Below, in pieces: positions 16,610 to 25,379 of a DNA stretch of 64,000 nucleotides (position 1 is the first letter of the stretch; each line of letters starts with the position of its first letter). The position numbers and the translations under genes are program-made. Source of the stretch: CAYJCL01 sp964370475 (GTDB taxonomy: Bacteria > Bacillota_I > Bacilli_A > RF39 > UBA660). The notes under the pieces are model-generated. The model was given only the letters and a program-made list of their open reading frames with translations. It had not been told where the DNA came from and made no database searches. Location: NCBI GenBank assembly GCA_964370475.1, contig CAYJJI010000004.1:12184-76183 (forward strand), written 5' to 3'.

Positions 16610-17083
16610 ATGGGAAATTTAATGAATAGTATTAAAGGATTTATTACTTCTTTAACACTAACTGATATTACATTAATTGCAGCTATAATAATATTGATGA
16701 TATTAATAATAATATTAATGTATGTACAAAAAAACGAAATACCAGTAACTGAAGAAGAAACTAAAGATTTAGATTTAATGGAAATCCAAAAAGATATATT
16801 AAAAAATAACAAACCTAAAACAGTAGATTTAACGTCATACGAAGAAGAACAAGAAGAAAAAGCAATTATTAGTTACGAAGAACTATTACAAAATACAGGA
16901 CAATTTAAACTTAATTATGAAGAAGAAAATTATAATGATGGTTTATCAATAAAAAAAGTAGATACAGAAAACTTAACTATAGAACTACCAAGATTAAATG
17001 AAACAAGAATAACAGCTAACAAATTTAAAACTGAAGAAGAGTATTTAATAAAATTAAAACAATTCATAAAAGAATTAAATTAA
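16610..17083 (+). CDS. Small membrane protein with acidic cytoplasmic tail
   Basis: About 157 residues from ATG 16610, chosen because GGTGA at 16600-16604 precedes it; an in-frame GTG at 16598 overlaps that site. One hydrophobic segment of about 25 residues (LIAAIIILMILIIILMYV) is followed by a charged, acidic tail ending in a Lys/Phe-rich helix (FKTEEEYLIKLKQFIKEL). No known domain. The layout is like the product at 21400 (short lead, one membrane helix, long acidic tail). It converges on the PilB-like gene and shares a bidirectional terminator with it. Confidence 0.65.
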   Translation: MGNLMNSIKGFITSLTLTDITLIAAIIILMILIIILMYVQKNEIPVTEEETKDLDLMEIQKDILKNNKPKTVDLTSYEEEQEEKAIISYEELLQNTGQFKLNYEEENYNDGLSIKKVDTENLTIELPRLNETRITANKFKTEEEYLIKLKQFIKELN

Positions 17084-17117
17084 AAAGGAAACTACAACGA
17101 TTCGTAGTTTCCTTTTT
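17082..17117. terminator. Bidirectional terminator
   Basis: AAAAAGGAAACTAC (17082-17095) and GTAGTTTCCTTTTT (17104-17117), perfect 14 bp with an 8-nt loop. The stop codon of the minus-strand ATPase is in the left arm. Confidence 0.92.
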
Positions 17118-18378
17118 CATGATTAACTGTAGGTACATTAATGGTTTTACCCATAATTACATTTTTAATATCTTGTTCATCTTCGCCAAAATCACTTTCA
17201 ATTTCAACAAGTCTTAATACTTCTTCAAAAGAAGTCATTCCACTAATTACTTTTTCTAATCCATCTTGTAATAAAGTAATAGTATTAGCAGAATTATAAA
17301 CTGCATTTCGTAAATCCCTTTTACTTACATTAGCAACAATTGCATCTCTAATATCTTGATTTAACAATAATACCTCATGAAGAGCAATTCTTCCTCTATA
17401 TCCTTTTATACATTCGCTACAACCAACTGGTTTGTAAACTTCATTAATATCAAGATTAAGTGACGCTTTAATTACAGCTTTTTCATAGTCACTAATAGTG
17501 ACTTTTTCTCTACATTTAGGACATAATTTTTTAGCAAGTCTTTGAGAAATAATACCAGTTAAAGCAGTACCTAATAAATATCGTTCAATATCCATATCTA
17601 AAAGTCTTTCAATAGTATTTAAAGAGTTATTAGTATGGATAGTACTTAATACTAAATGTCCAGTAATAGAAGCTCTTACAGCTATTCTAGCAGTTTCATT
17701 ATCACGAATTTCCCCAATCATTATAACATCAGGATCCTGACGTAAGATACTTCTAAGAGCAGTAGCAAAAGTCATTCCAATATCACTTAGTACTTGAACT
17801 TGGTTAATACCAGATAATTTCATTTCAACAGGATCTTCAACAGTAATAATATTCTTCTCAGGAACATTAAGTCTTTGTAAAATAGAGTAGTTAGTAGTAG
17901 ATTTACCACTACCAGTAGCTCCAGTTGTTAAAATAATACCATTAGGAGCAGATACCATTTTTAAAACTTTTTCTAAGTTTCTTGGCGAAAACCCTAAAGT
18001 TTCTAATCCTTGCATACTCATAGTATAATCCAAAATACGGACAACTATTTTTTCACCATTAACTATTGGTAGAGTAGATACACGTAAATCAAAAGTAACA
18101 TCATCAACAGTACTCTTAACAGCACCATCTTGAGGTAATCTTGATTCAGTAATATTCATCCCAGCAATAATTTTAATTCTAGTCGATAAATTCTTCTTAA
18201 CTGCTTCAGGAACATCAACAAAATCAACTAACTCTCCATCAATTCTAATTCTTACTTTCAATATAGTAGGAGTAGGATCAAAGTGAATATCTGATGCTTT
18301 TTCTTTAATAGAATCTAAAATGATAGTATTGACTAAATCCACTACAGGAATATTATCAAAGTCGTAATTCTTTAACAT
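17092..18378 (-). CDS. PilB/GspE-type secretion or pilus ATPase without N-terminal MshEN domain
   Basis: About 428 residues. Contains Walker A GATGSGKST (about 153-161), the Asp box, Walker B region DPDVIMIGEIRD, the His box TGHLVLSTIHTN and a zinc-binding CPKC...CSEC pair, i.e. the full N2/ATPase core of the PilB/GspE/ComGA group that powers pilus assembly or DNA uptake. The N1/MshEN domain of long PilB proteins is absent, as in ComGA-type proteins. The start is ATG at 18378 or 18381 (complement); an in-frame TTG at 18390 overlaps the GGGTGA site. Inner-membrane-associated partner genes (pilC/comGB, prepilin peptidase) are not adjacent; a prepilin is at 28546. Confidence 0.88.
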   Translation of the reverse strand: MLKNYDFDNIPVVDLVNTIILDSIKEKASDIHFDPTPTILKVRIRIDGELVDFVDVPEAVKKNLSTRIKIIAGMNITESRLPQDGAVKSTVDDVTFDLRVSTLPIVNGEKIVVRILDYTMSMQGLETLGFSPRNLEKVLKMVSAPNGIILTTGATGSGKSTTNYSILQRLNVPEKNIITVEDPVEMKLSGINQVQVLSDIGMTFATALRSILRQDPDVIMIGEIRDNETARIAVRASITGHLVLSTIHTNNSLNTIERLLDMDIERYLLGTALTGIISQRLAKKLCPKCREKVTISDYEKAVIKASLNLDINEVYKPVGCSECIKGYRGRIALHEVLLLNQDIRDAIVANVSKRDLRNAVYNSANTITLLQDGLEKVISGMTSFEEVLRLVEIESDFGEDEQDIKNVIMGKTINVPTVNHEKGNYESL

Positions 18379-18407
18379 CATATCACCCAATCTTTATTCT
18401 ATAAACT

Positions 18408-18436
18408 ATTATATAATAAATAACTATAATAATCAA
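18408..18436 (-). promoter_or_regulatory. Promoter of the PilB/GspE-like ATPase
   Basis: On the minus strand TTGATT (complement of 18431-18436), 17-nt spacer, TATAAT (complement of 18408-18413). Confidence 0.72.
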
Positions 18437-18479
18437 TATTAAAAAAGTATAGAATGTTAAATTGTAACGACACAAACTC

Positions 18480-18508
18480 TTGATTTAATGATATTTTTCT
18501 GTTAAAAT
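18480..18508 (+). promoter_or_regulatory. Promoter of the valS T-box leader
   Basis: TTGATT (18480-18485), 17-nt spacer, TAAAAT (18503-18508) with an upstream TG (18500-18501), i.e. an extended -10 box. Confidence 0.72.
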
Positions 18509-18514
18509 CAAATT

Positions 18515-18705
18515 GTTAGACAGAGATGTTTGAGGAGTAAAATAATATATATTAAAAAGAGAGTTAATGAATGGTGCAAATTAACAATATAATTATTTGA
18601 AGGTTGCAAACTTAGTTTAAATCGGTTAGAACCGTTAGAATTCTATAGAGAAAAAAGTAAGGTGGTACCACGAAGTTATTCGTCCTTTAGGTAACGCTTT
18701 TTTTT
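18515..18705 (+). promoter_or_regulatory. T-box riboswitch controlling valS
   Basis: This region fills most of the 342-nt gap before valS. The diagnostic T-box sequence AAGGTGGTACCACG is at 18659-18672. The antiterminator is visible: AAGG and ACGAA (18670-18674) pair with TTCGT-CCTT (18679-18687), leaving the TGGTACC bulge that contacts the uncharged tRNA 3' end. A Stem I distal hairpin GTTAAT...ATTAAC (18563-18585) has the loop ATGGTGCAA. A T-tract at 18698-18705 closes the terminator. Uncharged tRNA-Val is expected to raise valS expression. The specifier codon and the exact competing terminator stem were not resolved by eye. Confidence 0.9.
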
Positions 18706-18733
18706 ATGGAATTAATTTAGAAAGGAATAAAAT

Positions 18734-21247
18734 ATGTTAGAAACTAAATATAATCACCAACAAGTAGAAGAAGGAAAATACAAAAACTGGAAAGAAAAAA
18801 AATACTTTAATGCAGGAGATACTTCCAAAGAAGCTTTCAGTATAGTTATGCCACCACCTAATGTAACAGGAAAGTTACACTTAGGACACGCATTAAATGG
18901 TTCTATTCAAGATACTATTATTAGATACAAAAGAATGCAAGGCTTTGATGCACTATGGTTACCAGGAATGGATCACGCAGCAATAGCTACTGAAGCAAAA
19001 GTAGTAGCAAGATTAAAAGAACAAGGAATAAATAAATATGAACTAGGCAGAGAAGGATTCTTAAAAGAATGTTGGAACTGGACTAATGAGTACAGTGAAA
19101 ATATAAGAAATCAATGGTCTAAGCTTGGTCTTAGTGTAGATTATACCAAAGAAAGATTTACTCTTGATGAAGGTCTAAATAAGGCAGTAACAGAAACTTT
19201 TATTAATTATTATAATGAAGGTTTAATCTATCGTGGAGAAAGAATCATTAACTGGGACCCTATAGCAAAAACTGCATTATCTAATGAAGAAGTTATATAT
19301 AAAGAAGTAAATGGATCTTTTTACAACTTAAAATACAAAATAGAAAATTCTGATGAATTTTTAACAGTAGCGACAACGAGACCAGAAACATTATTTGGAG
19401 ATACAGCGGTAGCTGTAAATCCAGAAGATGTAAGATACAAACATTTAATTGGTAAAAATGTAATATTACCAATCATTAATAAACTAATCCCAATCATAGC
19501 GGATGAACATGCCGATCCGGAATTTGGTACAGGAGTAGTAAAAATAACACCAGCTCATGATCCAAATGATTTTGAAGTAGGTAATAGACATAATCTAGAT
19601 AGAGTAGTAATAATGAATGAAGATGCTACTATGAATGAATTAACTGGTCCATATAATAAACTAACTAGAGAAGAATGTCGTAAACAATTATTAAAAGATT
19701 TAGAAGATAAAGATTTATTGATAAGTATTAAAAACATGACACATAGTGTAGGACATTCAGAAAGAACAGGATGCGTAGTAGAACCATACTTATCTAAACA
19801 ATGGTTTGTTAAAATGGGCGATTTAGCTAGTGATGTATTAAAAATGCAAAGTAACAAAGAAACAAAAATAAATTTTATACCAGAAAGATTCGAAAAAACA
19901 CTAAATCACTGGATGGAAATATCATATGATTGGTGTATTTCAAGACAATTATGGTGGGGACATAGAATACCAGCTTGGTATAAAGATGAAGAAATAAAAA
20001 TTCAAGCAGAATCACCAGGTGATGGCTGGGTACAAGATAATGATGTATTAGATACATGGTTCTCATCAGCACTATGGCCAATGTCAACACTTGGATGGCC
20101 AAATAACACAGAAGATTACGAAAGATACTTCCCAACAGATGTATTAGTAACAGCTTATGACATTATCTTCTTCTGGGTAGCAAGAATGGCATTTCAAGCA
20201 AAACATATTACAGGAAAAAGACCATTTAAAGATTGCTTAATTCACGGATTAATTAGAGCTAGCGATGGTTCTAAAATGTCAAAAAGTCTAGGTAATGGTA
20301 TCGATCCAATGGATTTAATAAGTGATTATGGAACAGATTCTCTAAGATATTATTTAACAACATCAATTGCAGCAGGAACAGACTTAAGATTCGATAAAGA
20401 AAAAGTAGCAAGTACATGGAATTTTATAAATAAATTATGGAATGCATCAAGATTTGTATTACTTAATATCGAAGATAAAGAATACCAAATGACTAATTTA
20501 AACGATGCAGATAAATGGATTCTAACAAAACTAAACAAAACAATTAAGTCAGTAACAAAACATATGGATAAATATGAATTTAATTTAGCAGGAACAGAAT
20601 TATACTCATTCATTTGGACTAATTACTGCGATTCATATATCGAAATGAGTAAATTTTCAAATACAGATTCTACTAAAGCAGTATTACTTCATGTGTTAGA
20701 AAGTATCTTGAAAATGATGCACCCATTTATGCCATTTGTTACAGAAGAAATATATCAACTATTACCTAAACATAATGAGTCGATAATGATTAGTGATTAT
20801 CCGAAATACAATAAAAAATATATATATGAGGAAGAATCAAGTATTGATATAATGCTAAACTTAATTACTCAATTTAGAAACAAAAAAGCAGAAAATAATA
20901 TTGGTGCAGATTTTGAAATAACTACTAACTACAATAATGAATTATTTAATAAAATGGTTAAAATCACTGATAAAATAATAACTACTAGTGACCTAAACTC
21001 AATTACAGTAAGTATTAATGAAATAAAAATAAATATTCATTATGATAACAGTGCCAACGAAGCTGAAACAAAAGCATTACTACAATCAGAATTAGAAAAT
21101 CTAGAACAATCAATATCTAGAAGAGAAAAACTATTGTCAAATGAAAACTATGTAGCAAAAGCTCCAGAGAAAATAGTTACATCAGAAAGAGAAAAACTAA
21201 TAGAAGAAAAAACAAGAGTTGAAGTAATAAAAGATTTATTAAAATAA
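18734..21247 (+). CDS. valS: Valyl-tRNA synthetase
   Basis: An 837-residue class I aminoacyl-tRNA synthetase charging tRNA-Val. The HIGH motif appears as PPPNVTGKLHLGHALNG (near residues 39-55), KMSKS as GSKMSKSLGNG, and the CP1 editing domain (TTRPETLFGDTAVAVNP) is intact. The C-terminal anticodon-binding domain is followed by the ValRS coiled-coil arm (EAETKALLQSELENLEQSI). The protein is slightly shorter than typical (about 880). Controlled by an upstream T-box. A strong terminator follows. Confidence 0.97.
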   Translation: MLETKYNHQQVEEGKYKNWKEKKYFNAGDTSKEAFSIVMPPPNVTGKLHLGHALNGSIQDTIIRYKRMQGFDALWLPGMDHAAIATEAKVVARLKEQGINKYELGREGFLKECWNWTNEYSENIRNQWSKLGLSVDYTKERFTLDEGLNKAVTETFINYYNEGLIYRGERIINWDPIAKTALSNEEVIYKEVNGSFYNLKYKIENSDEFLTVATTRPETLFGDTAVAVNPEDVRYKHLIGKNVILPIINKLIPIIADEHADPEFGTGVVKITPAHDPNDFEVGNRHNLDRVVIMNEDATMNELTGPYNKLTREECRKQLLKDLEDKDLLISIKNMTHSVGHSERTGCVVEPYLSKQWFVKMGDLASDVLKMQSNKETKINFIPERFEKTLNHWMEISYDWCISRQLWWGHRIPAWYKDEEIKIQAESPGDGWVQDNDVLDTWFSSALWPMSTLGWPNNTEDYERYFPTDVLVTAYDIIFFWVARMAFQAKHITGKRPFKDCLIHGLIRASDGSKMSKSLGNGIDPMDLISDYGTDSLRYYLTTSIAAGTDLRFDKEKVASTWNFINKLWNASRFVLLNIEDKEYQMTNLNDADKWILTKLNKTIKSVTKHMDKYEFNLAGTELYSFIWTNYCDSYIEMSKFSNTDSTKAVLLHVLESILKMMHPFMPFVTEEIYQLLPKHNESIMISDYPKYNKKYIYEEESSIDIMLNLITQFRNKKAENNIGADFEITTNYNNELFNKMVKITDKIITTSDLNSITVSINEIKINIHYDNSANEAETKALLQSELENLEQSISRREKLLSNENYVAKAPEKIVTSEREKLIEEKTRVEVIKDLLK

Positions 21248-21255
21248 TATATGAT

Positions 21256-21283
21256 AAAGAACTTAAAAGTTAAGTTCTTTTTT
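21256..21283 (+). terminator. Terminator of valS
   Basis: AAAGAACTTAA (21256-21266), loop AAG, TTAAGTTCTTT (21270-21280) plus T-tract: perfect 11 bp. Confidence 0.9.
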
Positions 21284-21343
21284 AAATGTAAATAAGGTAT
21301 ACAAAAATTATTAAAAACATATACATTAATATAACAAAAATGC

Positions 21344-21372
21344 TTGCGTCAATTTACAAACTATGTTATTCT
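21344..21372 (+). promoter_or_regulatory. Promoter of the 21400 membrane-protein gene
   Basis: TTGCGT, 17-nt spacer, TATTCT (21367-21372) with TG one base upstream. It lies downstream of the in-frame ATG at 21340, which supports ATG 21400 as the real start. Confidence 0.6.
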
Positions 21373-21399
21373 AATTATAAGAATAGAGGCGGTGTCATC

Positions 21400-22353
21400 A
21401 TGATAGCAATTATGAATAGTTTAGAGAAGTTGTACGAAAATCCTAATTTCGGGGTTATTTTAATTATAATTATAGTAGTCTTACTAATATTGTTTTTCAT
21501 CTTTTTAGCAATGGCTATAAAAGATGCTAAGAAAGCAAAATTAGCCATGACTGACAAAGAACCAGACGTTACAGTAGGGGAAGAACAAGTTAAAGAACAA
21601 ATAGTGGATGGTTTCAACGAAACTGCCCCAACTAATCCAGTGGAATTTACAAACGAACCGAAATTTGAAGAAGTAACGTTTACTGCTCCAATAGAAGAAC
21701 CAGTTACAAACGATTTCAGAATGGATAACTTTGAACCAACACAACAAACGAATAATCAAGAAGAACAAAAAGTTAATTCATTTGATTATACTAATGAATC
21801 AATAGTTCCTAGTATTGAAGCAAGTAATGAAATAAATAATGATTTTAGATTAACAGAAGAACCAAGAGTTGAGTTTAATACTCCGGTTGCAGATACTAAC
21901 GTATTTGACATACCAGTTTCGAGCGAACCAGTAATTGAAGAACCTAAAATAACATTAGAACCGATTAAAGAAAATAACTTTAGTGTTGAAAAATCAGTTT
22001 TCGATCAACCTATATCATTCGAAAATGATATAAATAATTCAAATAATAATCAAGATGTAAATCGCGTAATAGAAGAAAGAATGAATAATATTGAAAAGAT
22101 ATCTAATGATGAACCAAAAATAATGAAAAATCATCAATTTAGTTCAGTATTTGTTGAAGAACAAAAACCAGTAGAGGAAGTAAAAGAAGAAGCTCCACTA
22201 CCTAAAGTTAACTTTAACAATTTAGAAACACAAGAAAAACCAATTGTAGATTTGCCTAAAATGAGAGACATTCCAACTCCTAAAGTAGTAGAACCAAAAC
22301 AACCTGCAACTGATTTAGACAATCTAGTAAATGAAGCTTTTAAATCTGAGTAA
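21400..22353 (+). CDS. Single-pass membrane protein with long acidic cytoplasmic tail
   Basis: About 317 residues. ATG 21400 is preceded by AGAGGCGGTG and by a promoter; the ATG at 21340 lies upstream of that promoter and is rejected. One hydrophobic helix at about 19-38 (FGVILIIIIVVLLILFFIFL) is followed by a short basic stretch and about 270 residues rich in Glu, Pro, Asn and Val with repeated FDxPxS/EEP-type segments, probably unstructured. This layout recalls division or morphology scaffolds such as ZipA or EzrA-like anchors, but there is no domain match by eye, so function is unknown. It is followed by parE after a terminator. Confidence 0.65.
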   Translation: MIAIMNSLEKLYENPNFGVILIIIIVVLLILFFIFLAMAIKDAKKAKLAMTDKEPDVTVGEEQVKEQIVDGFNETAPTNPVEFTNEPKFEEVTFTAPIEEPVTNDFRMDNFEPTQQTNNQEEQKVNSFDYTNESIVPSIEASNEINNDFRLTEEPRVEFNTPVADTNVFDIPVSSEPVIEEPKITLEPIKENNFSVEKSVFDQPISFENDINNSNNNQDVNRVIEERMNNIEKISNDEPKIMKNHQFSSVFVEEQKPVEEVKEEAPLPKVNFNNLETQEKPIVDLPKMRDIPTPKVVEPKQPATDLDNLVNEAFKSE

Positions 22354-22366
22354 TCAGATTTTTTTT
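22343..22366 (+). terminator. Terminator before parE
   Basis: AATCTGA (22343-22349), loop GTAA, TCAGATT (22354-22360), run of eight T. The TAA stop of the preceding gene is in the loop. Confidence 0.87.
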
Positions 22367-22384
22367 GTGCATTTAAATATTTTG

Positions 22385-22393
22385 TGATATAAT
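22385..22393 (+). promoter_or_regulatory. Extended -10 promoter of parE
   Basis: TGATATAAT with the start codon only 16 nt after the -10 box and GGTGA at 22400-22404. Confidence 0.72.
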
Positions 22394-22408
22394 TTTATTG
22401 GTGATAAA

Positions 22409-24313
22409 ATGACAACAAAGTACGATGAAAGTTCAATAAAAATATTAGAAGGATTAGATGCTGTAAGAAAAAGACCTGGTATGTATATCGGATCAACAGA
22501 TAAAAGAGGTTTACATCATTTAGTTTGGGAAATAGTAGATAACGCTATAGATGAAGTTATAAACGGATATGGCGATTATATAAAAGTAACTATTAACAAA
22601 GATAATAGTATTACTGTAGAAGATAACGGCCGAGGTGTACCAATAGGTAGACATAGTAGTGGAAAAAGTACACCAGAAGTAATTTATACTATACTACATG
22701 CAGGTGGTAAATTCCAAGAAGCAGGATATAAAGTATCAGGTGGACTACATGGCGTAGGAGCATCTGTTGTTAATGCCTTATCAAGTAAAATGGACGTTAC
22801 AATCAAAAGAGAAGGTAAATTAGTAAATATAGCTTTCAAAGATGGTGGGAAAATAGAAAGTGATCTAAGAGAAATTGGAAGTAGTAACAAAACTGGTACT
22901 ACTGTAACATTTCTTCCAGATCACGAAATATTTGGTAACATTAGTTTTTCTTACACAACTATCTGCGAAAGAATGCAAGAAAGCGCATTCCTATTAAACA
23001 ACTTAACAGTAGAAGTAATAGATGAAGAAGACAAAAAATCATCAAAATTCCACTATGAAAATGGACTTGTTTCGTTTGTAGAATACATCAATGAAGATAA
23101 GAAAAATCTTCATAAAGTTATAAATTTCCAAGGTGGAAGAAATACAATAGATGTAGAAATAGCAATGCAATATACAGAATCTTACAATGAAAACATTATG
23201 TCTTTTGTAAACAATGTTAAAACAAGCGACGGAGGATCTCACGAAGTAGGATTCAAAACAGGTATAACAAAAGCGTTCAATGAATACGCAAGAAATAATA
23301 GTTTAATTAAAACTAAAGAAGGTAACTTCGATGGAACTGACATAAGAGAAGGTATAACAGCAATTATAAATGTTAAAATACCTGAAAATTTACTTCAATT
23401 CGAAGGTCAAACTAAAGGTAAATTAGGTACACCAGAAGCAAAAGGTGTAGTAGAAAATATTGTTTATGAAAACTTAAAGTTTTACTTAGAAGAAAACAAA
23501 GAAGTAGCTCTATTAATAGTAGATAAAGCTTTAAAAAGTAAAATGGCTAGAGAAGCTGCAAGAAAAGCCAGAGAAGAAGCTAGAAATGGTAAAAACAAAA
23601 AAGGTCTTGAAAAAAACTTGACAGGTAAACTAGTTCCAGCACAATCAAAAAATCCTAAAATAAATGAATTATTTTTAGTAGAAGGTGATTCGGCACTAGG
23701 AAGTGCTAAACAAGCTAGAAATTCTAAATTTCAAGCGATATTACCATTAAGAGGTAAAGTAGTAAATTGTTATAAATCTAATCAAGCCGATGTATATAAA
23801 AATGAAGAAATAAATACCATTATTCATACAATCGGAGCAGGTGTAGGACAAGACTTTGATGCAACAGAATCAAACTTTAACAAAGTAATAATTCTTACTG
23901 ATGCTGATGATGATGGAGCACATATCCAAGTACTTTTATTAACATTTTTCTATAAATATATGAGACCACTTATAGAATCAGGTAAATTATATGTTGCTCT
24001 TCCGCCATTATATATAGTGGAAGAAAAACAAAAAAGAACATACTATTGGACTACAGAAGAATTAAAAGAATATATTAGTACGAAGAAAAATTACGAAGTA
24101 AAAAGATTTAAAGGATTAGGAGAAATGGATCCTGACCAATTAGAAGAAACTACAATGGATCCTTTAAAAAGAACTTTAATTAAAATAAATATTGAAGATG
24201 CTGCATTAGCAGAAAAAAGAGTTAGTGTTCTAATGGGAGACCAAGTAGAACCACGTAAAGAATGGATTAATGAAAACGTAGAGTTTTCACTAGAAGACGA
24301 TTTCAAGATATAA
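22409..24313 (+). CDS. parE: DNA topoisomerase IV subunit B (ParE)
   Basis: A 634-residue type IIA topoisomerase ATPase subunit. GHKL motifs are present (EIVDNAIDE, VEDNGRGVPIGRH, GGLHGVGASVVNALS), as are the TOPRIM motifs EGDSALG and DADDDGAHI. Length and the presence of a separate parC-type subunit 1.1 kb downstream favour ParE over GyrB. ParE-ParC decatenates and relaxes DNA. ATG 22409 follows GGTGA. The next gene starts 14 nt downstream. Confidence 0.93.
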   Translation: MTTKYDESSIKILEGLDAVRKRPGMYIGSTDKRGLHHLVWEIVDNAIDEVINGYGDYIKVTINKDNSITVEDNGRGVPIGRHSSGKSTPEVIYTILHAGGKFQEAGYKVSGGLHGVGASVVNALSSKMDVTIKREGKLVNIAFKDGGKIESDLREIGSSNKTGTTVTFLPDHEIFGNISFSYTTICERMQESAFLLNNLTVEVIDEEDKKSSKFHYENGLVSFVEYINEDKKNLHKVINFQGGRNTIDVEIAMQYTESYNENIMSFVNNVKTSDGGSHEVGFKTGITKAFNEYARNNSLIKTKEGNFDGTDIREGITAIINVKIPENLLQFEGQTKGKLGTPEAKGVVENIVYENLKFYLEENKEVALLIVDKALKSKMAREAARKAREEARNGKNKKGLEKNLTGKLVPAQSKNPKINELFLVEGDSALGSAKQARNSKFQAILPLRGKVVNCYKSNQADVYKNEEINTIIHTIGAGVGQDFDATESNFNKVIILTDADDDGAHIQVLLLTFFYKYMRPLIESGKLYVALPPLYIVEEKQKRTYYWTTEELKEYISTKKNYEVKRFKGLGEMDPDQLEETTMDPLKRTLIKINIEDAALAEKRVSVLMGDQVEPRKEWINENVEFSLEDDFKI

Positions 24314-24326
24314 AAGGGGTGAATTT

Positions 24327-25319
24327 ATGTCTTTAAACAAAACATACCAAGCTATCAAAACAATAGCTTGTATTATTTTGATGATCATAGCAATATTTTT
24401 GATATATCATAGCTTTAATATGTCAAAAACAACAAAAACAACAATCCTATCATATATTAATAATATTAATTACACATATAAAGTAATATCTAATGACTCT
24501 GAAGAATTAAATAAACCTTATAATATCGCTAACGTGAAAGACATATTAGTAACTATAGATTATAACTTTATAGCATCAGATAAATTCAATATGAATCACG
24601 AGTATACAATTACTGAAGAATTAATAACATTAAGAAATAACGAAGTATTTAAAAGTGAAACTAATATTGTAAAAGAATATACAGAAGAACTCACAGATAC
24701 TAACGGCTATAAAGTTAAAGAGTTAATAACAATAAATTATCAAGATTATTTAAATAAATGTTCTAATATAAGACATAATATTGAAGATGAATGTGAACTA
24801 AGAATATATTACAAATTAACAAATGAAGGAATATACAAAGATAACGAAGTTGTTGTAAACAACGAAGCATTTATAATAGTTCCTTTGTCTGATGAATTTA
24901 TGAATATTGATACTCATTACGAAGAAACAACTAATGAACTAGAAGAAACTACAATAGAACCAACAAAAAACTACGACGTACTAGTAATAGGAATAATATT
25001 ATTATTAATTCCTCTAATAATGTTAAGTACTGACTATAAAAAAATTCATAAAATTCATGAACATCAACTAAAATATAAAAAATCTATAAATGAATTATTA
25101 GAAAAATACCCTAATAATTTAATTGAAACAACTAAAATGCCTAGAATTAAATCAAAAAAAATAACAGAAATGGAATCTCTAGATGAATTAATAAAATTAG
25201 ATAAAAAACTAAAAAAAGGTATATTAGTATATGAAAAATCTAAATATAATGAAACTTTATTTATTATAATTAATCAAAGAGATGTCTGGATTTATAAAAT
25301 GAATATCAAAACAATGTAA
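24327..25319 (+). CDS. Two-pass membrane protein between parE and parC (DUF5305-like layout)
   Basis: A 330-residue protein. A hydrophobic segment at about 12-29 and a second at about 218-236 flank an external domain of roughly 185 residues with a pair of Cys (SNIRHNIEDEC region); a charged, Lys-rich tail of about 90 residues is cytoplasmic. This topology and size resemble the DUF5305 family of unknown function, which I cannot confirm without a search. It starts 14 nt after parE with GGGGTGA upstream, so is co-transcribed with parE; a terminator and promoter separate it from parC. Confidence 0.65.
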   Translation: MSLNKTYQAIKTIACIILMIIAIFLIYHSFNMSKTTKTTILSYINNINYTYKVISNDSEELNKPYNIANVKDILVTIDYNFIASDKFNMNHEYTITEELITLRNNEVFKSETNIVKEYTEELTDTNGYKVKELITINYQDYLNKCSNIRHNIEDECELRIYYKLTNEGIYKDNEVVVNNEAFIIVPLSDEFMNIDTHYEETTNELEETTIEPTKNYDVLVIGIILLLIPLIMLSTDYKKIHKIHEHQLKYKKSINELLEKYPNNLIETTKMPRIKSKKITEMESLDELIKLDKKLKKGILVYEKSKYNETLFIIINQRDVWIYKMNIKTM

Positions 25320-25353
25320 AAATGTGTAAATTTAATTAATTTACTCATTTTTT
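25318..25353 (+). terminator. Terminator before parC
   Basis: AAAAATG-T-GTAAATT (25318-25332), 5-nt loop, AATTTAC-T-CATTTTT (25338-25352): a 12-bp stem with one T-T mismatch, ending in a T-tract. Confidence 0.78.
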
Positions 25354-25355
25354 TA

Positions 25356-25364
25356 TGTTATAAT
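25356..25364 (+). promoter_or_regulatory. Extended -10 promoter of parC
   Basis: TGTTATAAT abuts the T-tract of the upstream terminator. GGTGA is at 25371-25375, exactly where transcription should begin, and ATG is at 25380. Confidence 0.72.
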
Positions 25365-25379
25365 CTTTATGGTGAATAA

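Noticed and set aside
21340..21399. Upstream in-frame ATG at 21340 adding 20 residues to the acidic-tail membrane protein
   Set aside because: A promoter-like pair (TTGCGT/TATTCT) and a good ribosome site sit downstream of it, directly before ATG 21400.
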